Source: Candidatus Zixiibacteriota bacterium (GTDB taxonomy: Bacteria > Zixibacteria > MSB-5A5 > JAABVY01 > JAHJOQ01). Taken from it: a stretch of 12,995 bases of DNA. Shown here one piece after another: positions 1 to 6,955 of this stretch. The notes below the pieces were generated by a model that was not told the origin of the DNA, did no database searches, and was given only the letters and a program-made list of their open reading frames with translations. Where the stretch lies: contig JAJRZO010000311.1 of the NCBI GenBank assembly GCA_024275215.1, positions 1 through 12,995 of the forward strand, in the 5' to 3' direction. Numbering within the stretch: position 1 is the stretch's first letter; each line of letters begins with the position of its first letter. The position numbers and the translations under genes are program-made.

Positions 1-980
1 ACTTCATCCATTCGAGAACCGGTTTCGATCAGCGCGGTACCGATGATCGTCAGCGATCCGCCCTCTTCGATATTTCGCGCAGCACCGAAAAATCTTTTCG
101 GTCTGTGAAGAGCATTCGAGTCGACACCACCTGATAGGATTTTGCCGGAATGCGGTACGACCGCATTGTGTGCGCGAGCGAGTCTCGTGATCGAATCGAG
201 CAGAATGACAACATCCTGTTGATGCTCGACAAGACGCCTCGCTTTCTCGATAACCATATCTGCAACCTGAACATGGCGTTCGGCAGGCTCATCGAATGTC
301 GATGAAACAACTTCGCCCTTGACTGAACGAGCCATCTCAGTAACCTCTTCCGGGCGTTCATCGATCAAAAGCACTATCAGTTTCATCTCAGGATGATTCG
401 TCGCGATCGCATTCGCGATACGCTGAAGGATGATTGTCTTGCCAGCCTTCGGAGGCGAGGTGATCAGTCCGCGCTGCCCTTTACCGATCGGCGTCATAAG
501 ATCCATGATTCGCGTTGTATACTCAGACTGTGAGTATTCGAGCTTGATCTTTTCCTGGGGATATAGCGGAGTCAGGTTGTCGAAAAGGATTTTGTGCTTT
601 GCGATTTCGGGATTCTCGAAATTTACTGCCTCGATCTTGAGTAGTGCGAAATACCGTTCGGATTCCTTCGGGGGCCTGACCTGACCGGAGACAGTGTCGC
701 CGGTACGCAGATCGAATCTTTTTATCTGGGATGGCGAGACATAGATGTCATCCGGTCCCGGCAGGTAGTTATAGTCTGCGGAACGAAGAAAGCCGTAGCC
801 TTCATCAAGAATCTGAAGGACGCCTTCGGCAAACAGAAGCCCATCTTTTTCGGTGTTCGCCTCAAGAATCTTGAAGATCAATTCCTGTTTTCGCAGTCCC
901 GACACTCCGGGAATGTCGAGCTCCTCAGCCATTTTGAGGAGGTCCGCGATAGTTTTACTTTTCAGGTCGACAATGTCCAT
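1..980 (-). CDS. rho: Transcription termination factor Rho (3' end outside window)
   Basis: Hexameric RNA-dependent ATPase helicase that ends transcription at Rho-dependent sites. The first 326 residues are present; the missing part should be roughly 90-100 residues, judged from the usual length near 420. Visible in order: N-terminal helical domain starting MDIVDLKSKT; the cold-shock-like RNA-binding domain with EGYGFLRS near residue 60; Walker A PPKAGKT at about 176-182; LLIDERPEEV with the catalytic Glu near 211; Walker B VVILLDSITR near 257-266; and the Q-loop segment GGVDSNALHRPKR near 284-296. The R-loop and C-terminus lie off the left edge. There is no long N-terminal insertion of the kind seen in some phyla. 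The ATG has an AAAGG about 10 nt upstream. It is the last visible gene of the minus-strand block, 88 nt after rsfS. The identification is very secure. Confidence 0.97.
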   Translation of the reverse strand, partial: MDIVDLKSKTIADLLKMAEELDIPGVSGLRKQELIFKILEANTEKDGLLFAEGVLQILDEGYGFLRSADYNYLPGPDDIYVSPSQIKRFDLRTGDTVSGQVRPPKESERYFALLKIEAVNFENPEIAKHKILFDNLTPLYPQEKIKLEYSQSEYTTRIMDLMTPIGKGQRGLITSPPKAGKTIILQRIANAIATNHPEMKLIVLLIDERPEEVTEMARSVKGEVVSSTFDEPAERHVQVADMVIEKARRLVEHQQDVVILLDSITRLARAHNAVVPHSGKILSGGVDSNALHRPKRFFGAARNIEEGGSLTIIGTALIETGSRMDE

Positions 981-981
981 A

Positions 982-997
982 GTGAATAACCTTTCAC
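982..997 (-). promoter_or_regulatory. Small hairpin over the rho Shine-Dalgarno
   Basis: On the minus strand, GTGAA and TTCAC form a 5-bp stem around a 6-nt loop, just upstream of the rho ATG. The AAAGG that would serve as ribosome binding site lies across the stem and loop. Seen directly: the inverted repeat. Inferred: it could modulate rho translation. The stem is short, so chance is a real alternative. Confidence 0.25.
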
Positions 998-1068
998 ATT
1001 ATTGAATAATACTTCTTATCGAAATTGATTAACGTGCTGTTTCGTGGGTTGAGGGGATATACTAAATG

Positions 1069-1422
1069 CTACTTCGCCTCCAGTCTTTCGGATGGAGCGT
1101 CACCCCACAGTCGTTCGAGACCATAGAATTCCCTCTTATCCTGAAGGAAGATGTGTACGACAATATCAACATAATCCAGAAGTATCCAGCTACCGTAAGA
1201 AAACCCTTCGATATGCCACGGCTTCTGATCCCTGTCTGCAAGGCCATCCCTGATACTTTCCGCTATAGCCTTGTTGTGAACATCAGCGGCGCCAGAACAT
1301 ATCACAAAGAAGTCTGTTACCGATGTAAGCCCTCGTAAGTCCAGAATAACTACATCATTTGCTTTCTTGTCAAGGGCAAAAGTTCCTGCAAGGCGGGCCA
1401 GTTCGTGTGAATCAGATACCAA
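1069..1422 (-). CDS. rsfS: Ribosomal silencing factor RsfS (Iojap/DUF143 family)
   Basis: Small protein that binds ribosomal protein L14 and blocks joining of the 30S and 50S subunits under starvation (known for the family). At 117 aa it has the usual length. It carries the family core: KANDVVILDLRGLTSVTDFF near residues 20-39, VICSG, HNKAIAESI, the WHIEG segment and GSWILLDYVDIVVHIF, followed by FYGLERLWGDAP near the C-terminus. The start is TTG at 1420-1422. An in-frame TGA lies 12 nt upstream, so no earlier start is possible, and an AAGGAG lies 13 nt upstream, a rather long spacing. It follows the LytR_C gene by 38 nt and precedes rho by 88 nt. In many bacteria rsfS follows nadD and/or a LytR_C/LCP-type gene; nadD is not seen here. 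The function is secure and the start is well constrained. Confidence 0.95.
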   Translation of the reverse strand: MVSDSHELARLAGTFALDKKANDVVILDLRGLTSVTDFFVICSGAADVHNKAIAESIRDGLADRDQKPWHIEGFSYGSWILLDYVDIVVHIFLQDKREFYGLERLWGDAPSERLEAK

Positions 1423-1460
1423 TAGGCTGGGTCAGCTCCTTCCCGACAAACAAATGTGTC

Positions 1461-2033
1461 TCATTTGGAACTCTTCTCCGCATTTGCAACCGGCTCAGCA
1501 TCCCTGCCTACCACTACGGTGATGTCTATACTCATATAATTGTCTTTAAGAGGTTTCAGCACGACATTATCGGGATTCGCGCCGAGTTCAGATGCAAGTG
1601 ATCTGGCATATTCGACAGCACGTTCATCACGTACTATCAGCATTGTCTCTGTAACATCATAAGACTCGAAATTCTCAATCTCAATAACGTCGAATTCCGC
1701 ACCCTCGACAGAGCTTGCCCTGATGAAATCTGCAGTTCGTGATGCCGCTTTGGGAATTCCGCATCCGTTGAGCACCTGTACTCTCAGATATGTCCTCTCA
1801 GGGGGAAGGCTCGATGACTCTCCAGACATGATCTTCAAAACTGTCGATGAAATAAAAATAAGCACAACCAGCGACAAGATACCAATTATATAGTTCAATC
1901 CTCTTCCGGGCGGACGAGTCGACAGCCGGGACAGGTATTGCTTATGAGTAGGAAGTTTTGATTTCTTTTTTCGACGAGGCAAAGTGCTACCAACCCATGT
2001 TATTGAATGGATGAGTGCTGAACGGGCGGACAT
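1461..2033 (-). CDS. Membrane-anchored LytR C-terminal-domain (LytR_C) protein
   Basis: Probable single-pass membrane protein with an extracytoplasmic LytR_C domain. A basic patch (PRRKKKSK) is followed by a hydrophobic segment (GLNYIIGILSLVVLIFISS), which predicts an inside-out signal anchor. The domain follows: YLRVQVLNGCGIPKAASR, an FDVIEIENFESYDVTETML stretch, then VEYARSLASELG and ITVVVGRD near the end. This matches the LytR_C pattern (VxVLNGxG...A). There is no LCP phosphotransferase domain, so it is a stand-alone LytR_C protein whose biochemical role is unknown. The start is uncertain. ATG at 2033 (used here) overlaps the upstream gene by 47 nt and has AGGGAAG close by. ATG at 2057 or 2051 overlaps it more. 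TTG at 1982 lies 4 nt after the upstream stop, has GGGTTGG 7 nt before it, and keeps the basic patch and anchor. It is co-directional with rsfS and rho. Confidence 0.8.
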   Translation of the reverse strand: MSARSALIHSITWVGSTLPRRKKKSKLPTHKQYLSRLSTRPPGRGLNYIIGILSLVVLIFISSTVLKIMSGESSSLPPERTYLRVQVLNGCGIPKAASRTADFIRASSVEGAEFDVIEIENFESYDVTETMLIVRDERAVEYARSLASELGANPDNVVLKPLKDNYMSIDITVVVGRDAEPVANAEKSSK

Positions 2034-2484
2034 ATCTTCCCTGCCCGCCATAGACACCCGGCACAGTTTCGTAACTTATCAACAGACGGAATTTCTCTGA
2101 CGGCTGATATAGCAAGCTGACGCTCGGAAGTATCGAGCCGTAGTTATTTGTTCCGCGATTGTCTTTCCAGAGAATCTGCGACGGATTGTGGAGCCAAGCG
2201 AGAGTCACATCAACACTCAGAGACTTCGATAAACTATATCGCATCGAATTCATATACATGCCGATTGTTTCACCGCGTCCCCCGGATGAAAAGTAGCTGA
2301 TCGAGTATGAGTGTTTCATCGAGAATCGGCTTGCATCGAGAAGAGAGAATTTACTGTCGTAACTTCCCGCACCGATGTCTGCTGATGACTTTTCATTCGC
2401 GTTGCTATTGTCCAGAATGGTCCCGGCATTCAGCGTCATAGTCACAGCCATGACGGACATAATTATTATCAAGAAGCTCTTCAT
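1987..2484 (-). CDS. Exported protein of unknown function, possibly outer-membrane beta-strand protein
   Basis: I do not recognise a named family. The 165-aa product begins with a clear Sec signal peptide (MKSFLIIIMSVMAVTMTLNA, likely cleaved after the LNA triplet). The mature part is rich in Ser, Tyr and alternating hydrophobic/polar stretches: FSMKHSYSISYFSSGG, a GMYMNSMRYSLSKSLSVDV stretch, ILPSVSLLYQPSEKFRLLIS. This looks like antiparallel beta strands of a small outer-membrane or surface protein, and it ends in Trp. The ATG at 2484 is preceded by GGAGGT at ideal spacing, which rules in this start over the ATG 20 codons upstream. It lies between the GlmU-like gene (68 nt gap) and the LytR_C gene, which it may overlap. 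It is likely envelope-related, but function is unknown. Confidence 0.8.
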   Translation of the reverse strand: MKSFLIIIMSVMAVTMTLNAGTILDNSNANEKSSADIGAGSYDSKFSLLDASRFSMKHSYSISYFSSGGRGETIGMYMNSMRYSLSKSLSVDVTLAWLHNPSQILWKDNRGTNNYGSILPSVSLLYQPSEKFRLLISYETVPGVYGGQGRYVRPFSTHPFNNMGW

Positions 2485-2512
2485 ACCGTACCTCCGGAGA
2501 TTTGCGAAGTAA

Positions 2513-2541
2513 AATGAATCGTATCGTCCATGCCGTGTCAA
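2513..2541 (-). promoter_or_regulatory. Possible internal promoter before the exported-protein gene
   Basis: On the minus strand a perfect TTGACA (2536-2541) is followed, after 17 bp, by TTCATT (2513-2518), a weak -10 match. It lies in the 68-nt gap after the GlmU-like gene and would give a leader of about 20 nt containing the strong GGAGGT. If active it would let the exported protein, LytR_C, rsfS and rho be expressed separately from the vitamin genes. The -10 is poor, so this is tentative. Confidence 0.3.
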
Positions 2542-2552
2542 CATAAAACCCG

Positions 2553-3293
2553 TTATCCCAAAAAGGATTCTGCCTCTGCCTGTTGATCGGGAGAGTTCAC
2601 ACCGACTGTCTCACGATAGTCCTCAACACAATAAGCTGCTGTCGGAAGTCCCTGTCGCATGAATATATCCACGACTTCCGTAAGATAATACTCTCCCTGA
2701 CTGTTGTCATTGCCGACACTGCGCAACGCCTCAAACAACGGTTTCGTCTGAAATATAAACGTTCCAGTGTTGATTTCGTCAATTCTCAATTCATCGTCAT
2801 TGGCGTCTTTATGTTCTACGATCCTCTGAACCATCGAGTTCCCATCCCGAATGATCCGTCCATAACCCGCAGGATCCGGAAGTCTGGCAGTCAACACCGT
2901 CGCGACTGCGCCGGTCTCTCTGTGAACATCGATCATCTTTACAACAGTTGAGCTTCGCAACAACGGGACATCACCCGCAAGGACTATTATATCGCCATCG
3001 AAATCTGCAAGCTCTTGCTCAGCCATTTGTACCGCATGTCCGGTTCCAAGCTGCTTTTCCTGAAGGGCGAATGTTACACCGGGGCGGGCAATAGCACTCT
3101 CCACAAGCTTCGCCTGAAACCCTACGACAACAACTGTTTTCACCACTGACAGCTCAGATAGCATGTCGAGCACATGTGCAACCAGCGGTTTGCCGGAAAG
3201 CTCATGCAAGACCTTGGGCAGGTCAGATTTCATCCGCTTGCCTTTTCCCGCAGCGAGAACAATGGCAGCAAGTTTTCCTGGATTATCAGTCAT
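2553..3293 (-). CDS. GlmU-type NTP transferase, uridylyltransferase domain only
   Basis: Nucleotidyltransferase matching the N-terminal half of GlmU, which makes UDP-GlcNAc from GlcNAc-1-phosphate and UTP. The 246 residues carry the GlmU signatures in order: LAAGKGKRMKSDLPKVLHEL near 13-32, QEKQLGTGHAV near 78-88, LAGDVPLL (metal Asp), GYGRIIRDG, RIVEHKDAN, INTGTF and the late GVNSPDQQAEAE. The stop follows directly, so the left-handed beta-helix acetyltransferase domain of bifunctional GlmU (about 450-460 aa) is absent, and no second frame for it follows. It may make UDP-GlcNAc with a separate acetyltransferase, or activate another sugar phosphate. The ATG overlaps the panD end by 8 nt, so translational coupling is likely. 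The family is clear; the exact substrate is not. Confidence 0.9.
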   Translation of the reverse strand: MTDNPGKLAAIVLAAGKGKRMKSDLPKVLHELSGKPLVAHVLDMLSELSVVKTVVVVGFQAKLVESAIARPGVTFALQEKQLGTGHAVQMAEQELADFDGDIIVLAGDVPLLRSSTVVKMIDVHRETGAVATVLTARLPDPAGYGRIIRDGNSMVQRIVEHKDANDDELRIDEINTGTFIFQTKPLFEALRSVGNDNSQGEYYLTEVVDIFMRQGLPTAAYCVEDYRETVGVNSPDQQAEAESFLG

Positions 3294-3651
3294 TTATGAT
3301 CTTGTTTTTGTTATCGACATGTACGATCCGAGGCTTGAAGCTTTTTGCTTCATCATGCGGCATTATTGCATACGCTATAATGATGATTTTGTCGCCAACA
3401 GCTCCGAGCCTCGCGGCAGCCCCATTCAGGCATATGACACCTGAATCGCGTTTACCGCGAATCACATAGGTTTCTATCCTGCTGCCGGTGCTGACATTAA
3501 GTACCTGAACTTTCTCATATTCGAGAAGGCCGGAAGCTTCTATCAGAGCATCATCAATCGTGATCGAGCCTTCGTATTCGAGATTCGCCTCAGTCACTGT
3601 AGCGCGATGGATTTTCGCGCGGCACATATGTAAGTAATTCGATTTGTTCAT
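3286..3651 (-). CDS. panD: Aspartate 1-decarboxylase
   Basis: Pyruvoyl enzyme converting L-aspartate to beta-alanine, the amine partner used by PanC in pantothenate synthesis. The 121-aa proenzyme contains the self-cleavage site YEGS with Gly28-Ser29; the Ser becomes the pyruvoyl group. Other family residues are the AKIHRATVTEANL segment at the N-terminus, ETYVIRGKRDSGVICLNGAAARL in the middle and DKIIIIAYA near the end. The ATG at 3651 begins MNKSNYLHMCRAKIHRA, about four residues longer than typical. A later ATG (3627) would remove residues normally conserved, so it is less likely. It begins 4 nt after the panC stop and overlaps the next gene by 8 nt. The Shine-Dalgarno is weak, which suggests coupling to panC. 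Confidence 0.96.
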   Translation of the reverse strand: MNKSNYLHMCRAKIHRATVTEANLEYEGSITIDDALIEASGLLEYEKVQVLNVSTGSRIETYVIRGKRDSGVICLNGAAARLGAVGDKIIIIAYAIMPHDEAKSFKPRIVHVDNKNKIIND

Positions 3652-3655
3652 GTTC

Positions 3656-4516
3656 TCAGTCTTTCGATTTACCCGGTGCTGCCGCAATATTGTCAATCAA
3701 TCGAACACCGTCAAGCCTCACAGCCAGAGAAATCAATACCTTGCCGTCAATTCTGTCAAGTTTTTCCAGAGTAAGAGCATCATTGATCGAGACATACTCT
3801 GTTATTGTACCTTTCGTCTCCTCAATCGGTTTTCTGACCGCCTTGATGATTTTGCCGACATCAGTTTCACCTGACCTGATGAGATCACGCCCACTCCTTA
3901 GCCCACGATAGATACATGATGCGCGGTCGAGTTGTTCCGCATTGAAATAGCGATTTCTCGACGATATCGCTAATCCTGATTTTTCCCGCACAGTCGGAGC
4001 AATGGATATTTTCACGGGCATATTCAAATCCTGCACCATCCGCTTGATTATAACTGCCTGCTGGGCATCCTTTTGCCCGAAAACAGCTATATCCGGTGTG
4101 ATAGCATTAAACAGTTTTGCTACAATCGTAGCCACACCTCTGAAATGGCCGGGCCTGAATTTCCCCTCAAGTTTTCGTGTGATTTCTTCGAACTCGATCC
4201 ATGTTTGAAAACCGTCCGGGTACATCTCATCATTGCCCGGTGTAAACAGATATTCGACATCGAGATTCCTGAGCAATTTCTTGTCGGCTCTCAGTGTACG
4301 AGGATAATTCGCCAGATCCTCCGATGGACCAAATTGAGCCGGGTTGACAAAAATCGAAACTACGACAATATCGGACAGTTTGCGCGCCTTGCGAACAAGC
4401 GATGAATGCCCCTCATGAAGCGCACCCATTGTCGGCACGAAGCCGATCCGGTGTCCTTTGCGCCTCTCAGTCTGCATTGCTTTTTGCATCGATTTGACTG
4501 TCTTGATTGTTTTCAT
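3656..4516 (-). CDS. panC: Pantothenate synthetase
   Basis: ATP-dependent ligase joining pantoate and beta-alanine to give pantothenate, via a pantoyl-adenylate. At 286 aa it has normal length. The nucleotidyltransferase motifs are intact: PTMGALHEGH at 28-37 (HIGH-type), FVNPAQFGP near 56-64, YPRT near 71, GHFRGVATIVAKLFN near 123-137, FGQKDAQQ near 146-153 and SGLAISSRN near 180-188 (KMSKS-type). The ATG at 4516 aligns with known PanC N-termini, yet the bases before it (73 nt after the panB stop) show no purine-rich ribosome binding site. It is the middle gene of panB-panC-panD and is very secure. Confidence 0.98.
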   Translation of the reverse strand: MKTIKTVKSMQKAMQTERRKGHRIGFVPTMGALHEGHSSLVRKARKLSDIVVVSIFVNPAQFGPSEDLANYPRTLRADKKLLRNLDVEYLFTPGNDEMYPDGFQTWIEFEEITRKLEGKFRPGHFRGVATIVAKLFNAITPDIAVFGQKDAQQAVIIKRMVQDLNMPVKISIAPTVREKSGLAISSRNRYFNAEQLDRASCIYRGLRSGRDLIRSGETDVGKIIKAVRKPIEETKGTITEYVSINDALTLEKLDRIDGKVLISLAVRLDGVRLIDNIAAAPGKSKD

Positions 4517-4589
4517 CGAATCGTAATGTTGTAGTTGGTTTTCCGAGTGAGTCGAACCGCCCCGCCTGTTGTATTGCTATGTGTTAAGG

Positions 4590-5399
4590 TCAGTATGTTT
4601 CGTCTTTCGATGGGTAGTCACCGGATACAACATCCGAGACAAATTTCTCGCCAACCTCTCTTATCTTTCCGGCAAGGTCAAAATATTTGCGGACGAACTT
4701 TGCGTCAAAAGATTCGTCGAGACCCATGATGTCGCTTATCACCATGATCTGGCCATCGACATTCTTACCTGCGCCAATACCTATGGTGGGGATCGTCAGG
4801 AGTTTTGTGATTTCCCCCGCAATATCAGGTTTCATCGCTTCGAGAACAATGGCAAACGCTCCTGAATTTTGCAGGGACTGAGCAGAATCCAACAGGTAAT
4901 CCCGTGACACACTGTTGCGACCCTGCACACGGTACCCCCCAAATCTGTGTATCGACTGCGGAGTCAACCCGATATGTCCCATGACAGGTATGCCGACTTC
5001 CACAAGCCGTTTGACTGTCGCCGCCATCTCAATGCCGCCTTCGAGCTTCACTCCCTGTGCTCCTGCTTCTTTCAAGTACCTGCCTGCATTGGTAACAGCA
5101 GTGGATATCGACTGCTGATATGTCAGGAATGGCATATCTCCGATTACTACTGCTCTCCGGGCAGCTCTTGCCACTGCTTCAGTATGATAAAGACTCTGTT
5201 CGAGAGTCAGGGACAGCGTATCAGGTTTTCCATAAAAGACCATATTCAGGCTGTCACCGACAAGCAGTCCATCAACGCCGGAAGCATCAAGATATTTGGC
5301 AGTGAAATAATCATAAGCGGTCAGCCAGACTTGTTTTTTCCCATCCCGCTTCTTTCTGCCGATGTCTCTTATGGAACATTTTTCAGTTCGTATCGCCAT
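4590..5399 (-). CDS. panB: 3-methyl-2-oxobutanoate hydroxymethyltransferase
   Basis: First enzyme of the pantoate branch: adds a hydroxymethyl group from 5,10-methylene-THF to alpha-ketoisovalerate, giving ketopantoate. At 269 aa it is full length. Visible: the TAYDYFTA start of the barrel near 27-34; Asp49 in VGDSL and Asp88 in GDMPF as metal ligands; VKLEGG near 117-122; GHIGLTPQS near 141-149; GGYRVQG near 154-160; VLEAM with Glu187 as likely catalytic base; and IGIGAG near 206-211. It needs a folate cofactor, and folK and folB are upstream in the same block. The ATG is 2 nt after the kinase stop, with GGGAAGGG 12-15 nt upstream. No panE is seen to reduce ketopantoate. Confidence 0.98.
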   Translation of the reverse strand: MAIRTEKCSIRDIGRKKRDGKKQVWLTAYDYFTAKYLDASGVDGLLVGDSLNMVFYGKPDTLSLTLEQSLYHTEAVARAARRAVVIGDMPFLTYQQSISTAVTNAGRYLKEAGAQGVKLEGGIEMAATVKRLVEVGIPVMGHIGLTPQSIHRFGGYRVQGRNSVSRDYLLDSAQSLQNSGAFAIVLEAMKPDIAGEITKLLTIPTIGIGAGKNVDGQIMVISDIMGLDESFDAKFVRKYFDLAGKIREVGEKFVSDVVSGDYPSKDETY

Positions 5400-5401
5400 A
5401 G

Positions 5402-6046
5402 CTACAGAAACGCCCTTCCCGGTGGGACATAGTAGTGAGTCCCCTTGATCGGTTTCTTGATCTGAGCCAGTAAATCCTCAAAATCATCTTTGTTTTCGAC
5501 AAAATCGATCTCATCAGTTTTTACAACAAGTAGAGGTCCTTTGTCATAATTAAAGAAATAGTAGTTGTATTCTTCGTTCAACTCATCAAGATACCCCACA
5601 TCGATATTTTTTTCGTAGGGTATACTTCTTTTCCGAATGCGTGCGAGAAGATTCTCAGTCGATGCCTGCAAATAAATCACCAGATCGGGCTTCGGCAGGG
5701 CGCGAGAAATCAACTCAGCGATTTTGTCGTACAAATACATCTCGTTTTCATCGAGATTGATCTGTGCAAAAAGCCTGTCTTTGTCAAATGTGTAGTCTGT
5801 CACGATTCTCTGCATGAATAAATCATGCGATACGAGTTTCATCTGTTGCTGATAGCGCGACACAAGAAAAAAGAGCTGAGTCTGCAGAGCATATTTCGAA
5901 CGATTCTTGTAGAAGTCGGCAAGGAATGGATTTTCATCCGACTTCTCCAGGACAAGGTGTGCAGACAGGCTTTCCGCCAGAATACGGGCAAAACTGGTTT
6001 TCCCGACGCCGATCGGGCCGTCAACAGCCAAATACCGATAATCCAC
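5402..6046 (-). CDS. Deoxynucleoside kinase (dNK/Dgk/Dck family)
   Basis: Phosphorylates a deoxynucleoside using ATP, for nucleotide salvage. The 214-aa protein starts with the P-loop GPIGVGKTSF at about 10-19. Then come a VLEKSDENPFL segment, whose Glu fits the catalytic position of the family, a Gln/Phe-rich substrate region (LQTQLFFLVSRYQQQ), DYTFDKDRLFA with the DR motif, and a lid-type RIRKRSIPYEKNI. The start is GTG at 6044-6046, preceded by GAGG inside the folK end; folK stops 2 nt before it, so coupling is expected. The C-terminus (THYYVPPGRAFL) resembles group members annotated as deoxyadenosine or deoxyguanosine kinase. Substrate specificity (dA, dG, dC) cannot be told from the sequence. 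Confidence 0.9.
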   Translation of the reverse strand: MDYRYLAVDGPIGVGKTSFARILAESLSAHLVLEKSDENPFLADFYKNRSKYALQTQLFFLVSRYQQQMKLVSHDLFMQRIVTDYTFDKDRLFAQINLDENEMYLYDKIAELISRALPKPDLVIYLQASTENLLARIRKRSIPYEKNIDVGYLDELNEEYNYYFFNYDKGPLLVVKTDEIDFVENKDDFEDLLAQIKKPIKGTHYYVPPGRAFL

Positions 6047-6048
6047 GA

Positions 6049-6567
6049 TCAGATAACCTCGCCGAGTTCGATCTTTTCCTCGAGTTTCAATACTCTTTTC
6101 GCGCCGGCAACTTTGTCAAGAGCCTCCCGAATTGATATTCCGGCAGTTTCGACTCGCAAATCCGGAGCAATATCGTAAAGAGGACGAAGGGTGAATTCCC
6201 TGTCGAGGAATAAGGGATGGGGGATTTGAAGCCTGTATTCATTCACAAGCATGTCGCCATATAGCAGAATATCTATATCGATAATACGTGGCCCCTTGTG
6301 AACACTTTCCGCTCTGCCCATCTCACGTTCAATTCTCATACATGCTTCCAGGAGATGCATCGGAGAGAGATTCGTAACGATTTCCACGACCATGTTGTAG
6401 AAATCCTCCTGGGCGACATAACCAATCGGTTCAGTCTGATAGACCGGCGAAATCTTATCAATTCTGATCTGTTCGGTGCTGGACAGCTTATCGACTGCTT
6501 CGCGAAGGTAGGCCATCCTGTCGCCGATATTTGAGCCGAGACCAAGATAGGCTTTTGTCTCTTTCAT
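6049..6567 (-). CDS. folK: 2-amino-4-hydroxy-6-hydroxymethyldihydropteridine diphosphokinase (HPPK)
   Basis: Transfers pyrophosphate from ATP to 6-hydroxymethyl-7,8-dihydropterin, the step before dihydropteroate synthase in folate synthesis. From the ATG at 6567 the product is 172 aa. Motifs: AYLGLGSNIGDR at the N-terminus, VYQTEPIGYVAQEDFYN, the ERE.GR turn, GPRIIDIDILLYG with the two Mg-binding Asp residues, and the IPHPLFLDREFTLRPL stretch. A TTG three codons upstream (6576) is an alternative with a weak GCGAAG about 8 nt before it; neither start has a good Shine-Dalgarno. folB ends 31 nt upstream and the kinase starts 2 nt downstream. No folP is seen in the window. Confidence 0.96.
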   Translation of the reverse strand: MKETKAYLGLGSNIGDRMAYLREAVDKLSSTEQIRIDKISPVYQTEPIGYVAQEDFYNMVVEIVTNLSPMHLLEACMRIEREMGRAESVHKGPRIIDIDILLYGDMLVNEYRLQIPHPLFLDREFTLRPLYDIAPDLRVETAGISIREALDKVAGAKRVLKLEEKIELGEVI

Positions 6568-6598
6568 GCTCGACAATAAATGTACTTCGCCGCGAAAG

Positions 6599-6955
6599 TC
6601 AAGGACGTCGTATCTCGACCTCGATATGATCGAGATTCCCCGGTATCGGAGGAATCTTCTTTCTCACTCTGATTACGACGCTATCAACGCGGAATCTTGA
6701 CAGGATAGCTTCGGCGAGTCTCTCCGATATGGTTTCGAGAAGCGAGAAATGTTCTCTGGAGAGAATTTCCTCTACTGCCTGGTAAACCTGTGTGTAGTTG
6801 ACCGTGTCAGTAAGGCGGTCGCTGTCGGCGGCAGCCCTCACATCGACATGCAGTTCCACATCTACCTCGAAACGCCTTCCGGTCTCTTTCTCGGCTGGCG
6901 AAACACCGTGGTAGCCATAAAACATCATGTTGTGAAGACGGATTATATCACTCAT
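6599..6955 (-). CDS. folB: Dihydroneopterin aldolase
   Basis: Cleaves 7,8-dihydroneopterin to 6-hydroxymethyl-7,8-dihydropterin and glycolaldehyde, giving FolK its substrate. The 118-aa protein shows FYGYHGVSPAEKETGRRFEV with the conserved Glu, DTVNYTQVYQAV, a LLETISERLAEAIL helix and the VRVRKKIPPIPGNLDHIEV stretch with the catalytic Lys near the C-terminus. The ATG at 6955 overlaps the end of the aminotransferase homologue by 8 nt. A longer in-frame extension to 7090 lies wholly inside that gene and is not family-like, so it is rejected. folB and folK adjacent is the classic arrangement. Confidence 0.96.
   Translation of the reverse strand: MSDIIRLHNMMFYGYHGVSPAEKETGRRFEVDVELHVDVRAAADSDRLTDTVNYTQVYQAVEEILSREHFSLLETISERLAEAILSRFRVDSVVIRVRKKIPPIPGNLDHIEVEIRRP

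Noticed and set aside
430..684. An 84-codon plus-strand frame inside rho
   Set aside because: Antisense to conserved rho sequence; composition explained by the rho codons.
4549..4558. tRNA T-loop-like GGTTCGACTC on the minus strand between panB and panC
   Set aside because: Flanks do not form a T-stem, and no acceptor or anticodon arm is present.
4947..5432. A 161-codon plus-strand frame opposite panB
   Set aside because: Longest antisense frame here but lies wholly over conserved panB and the kinase end, with no domain pattern or ribosome binding site.
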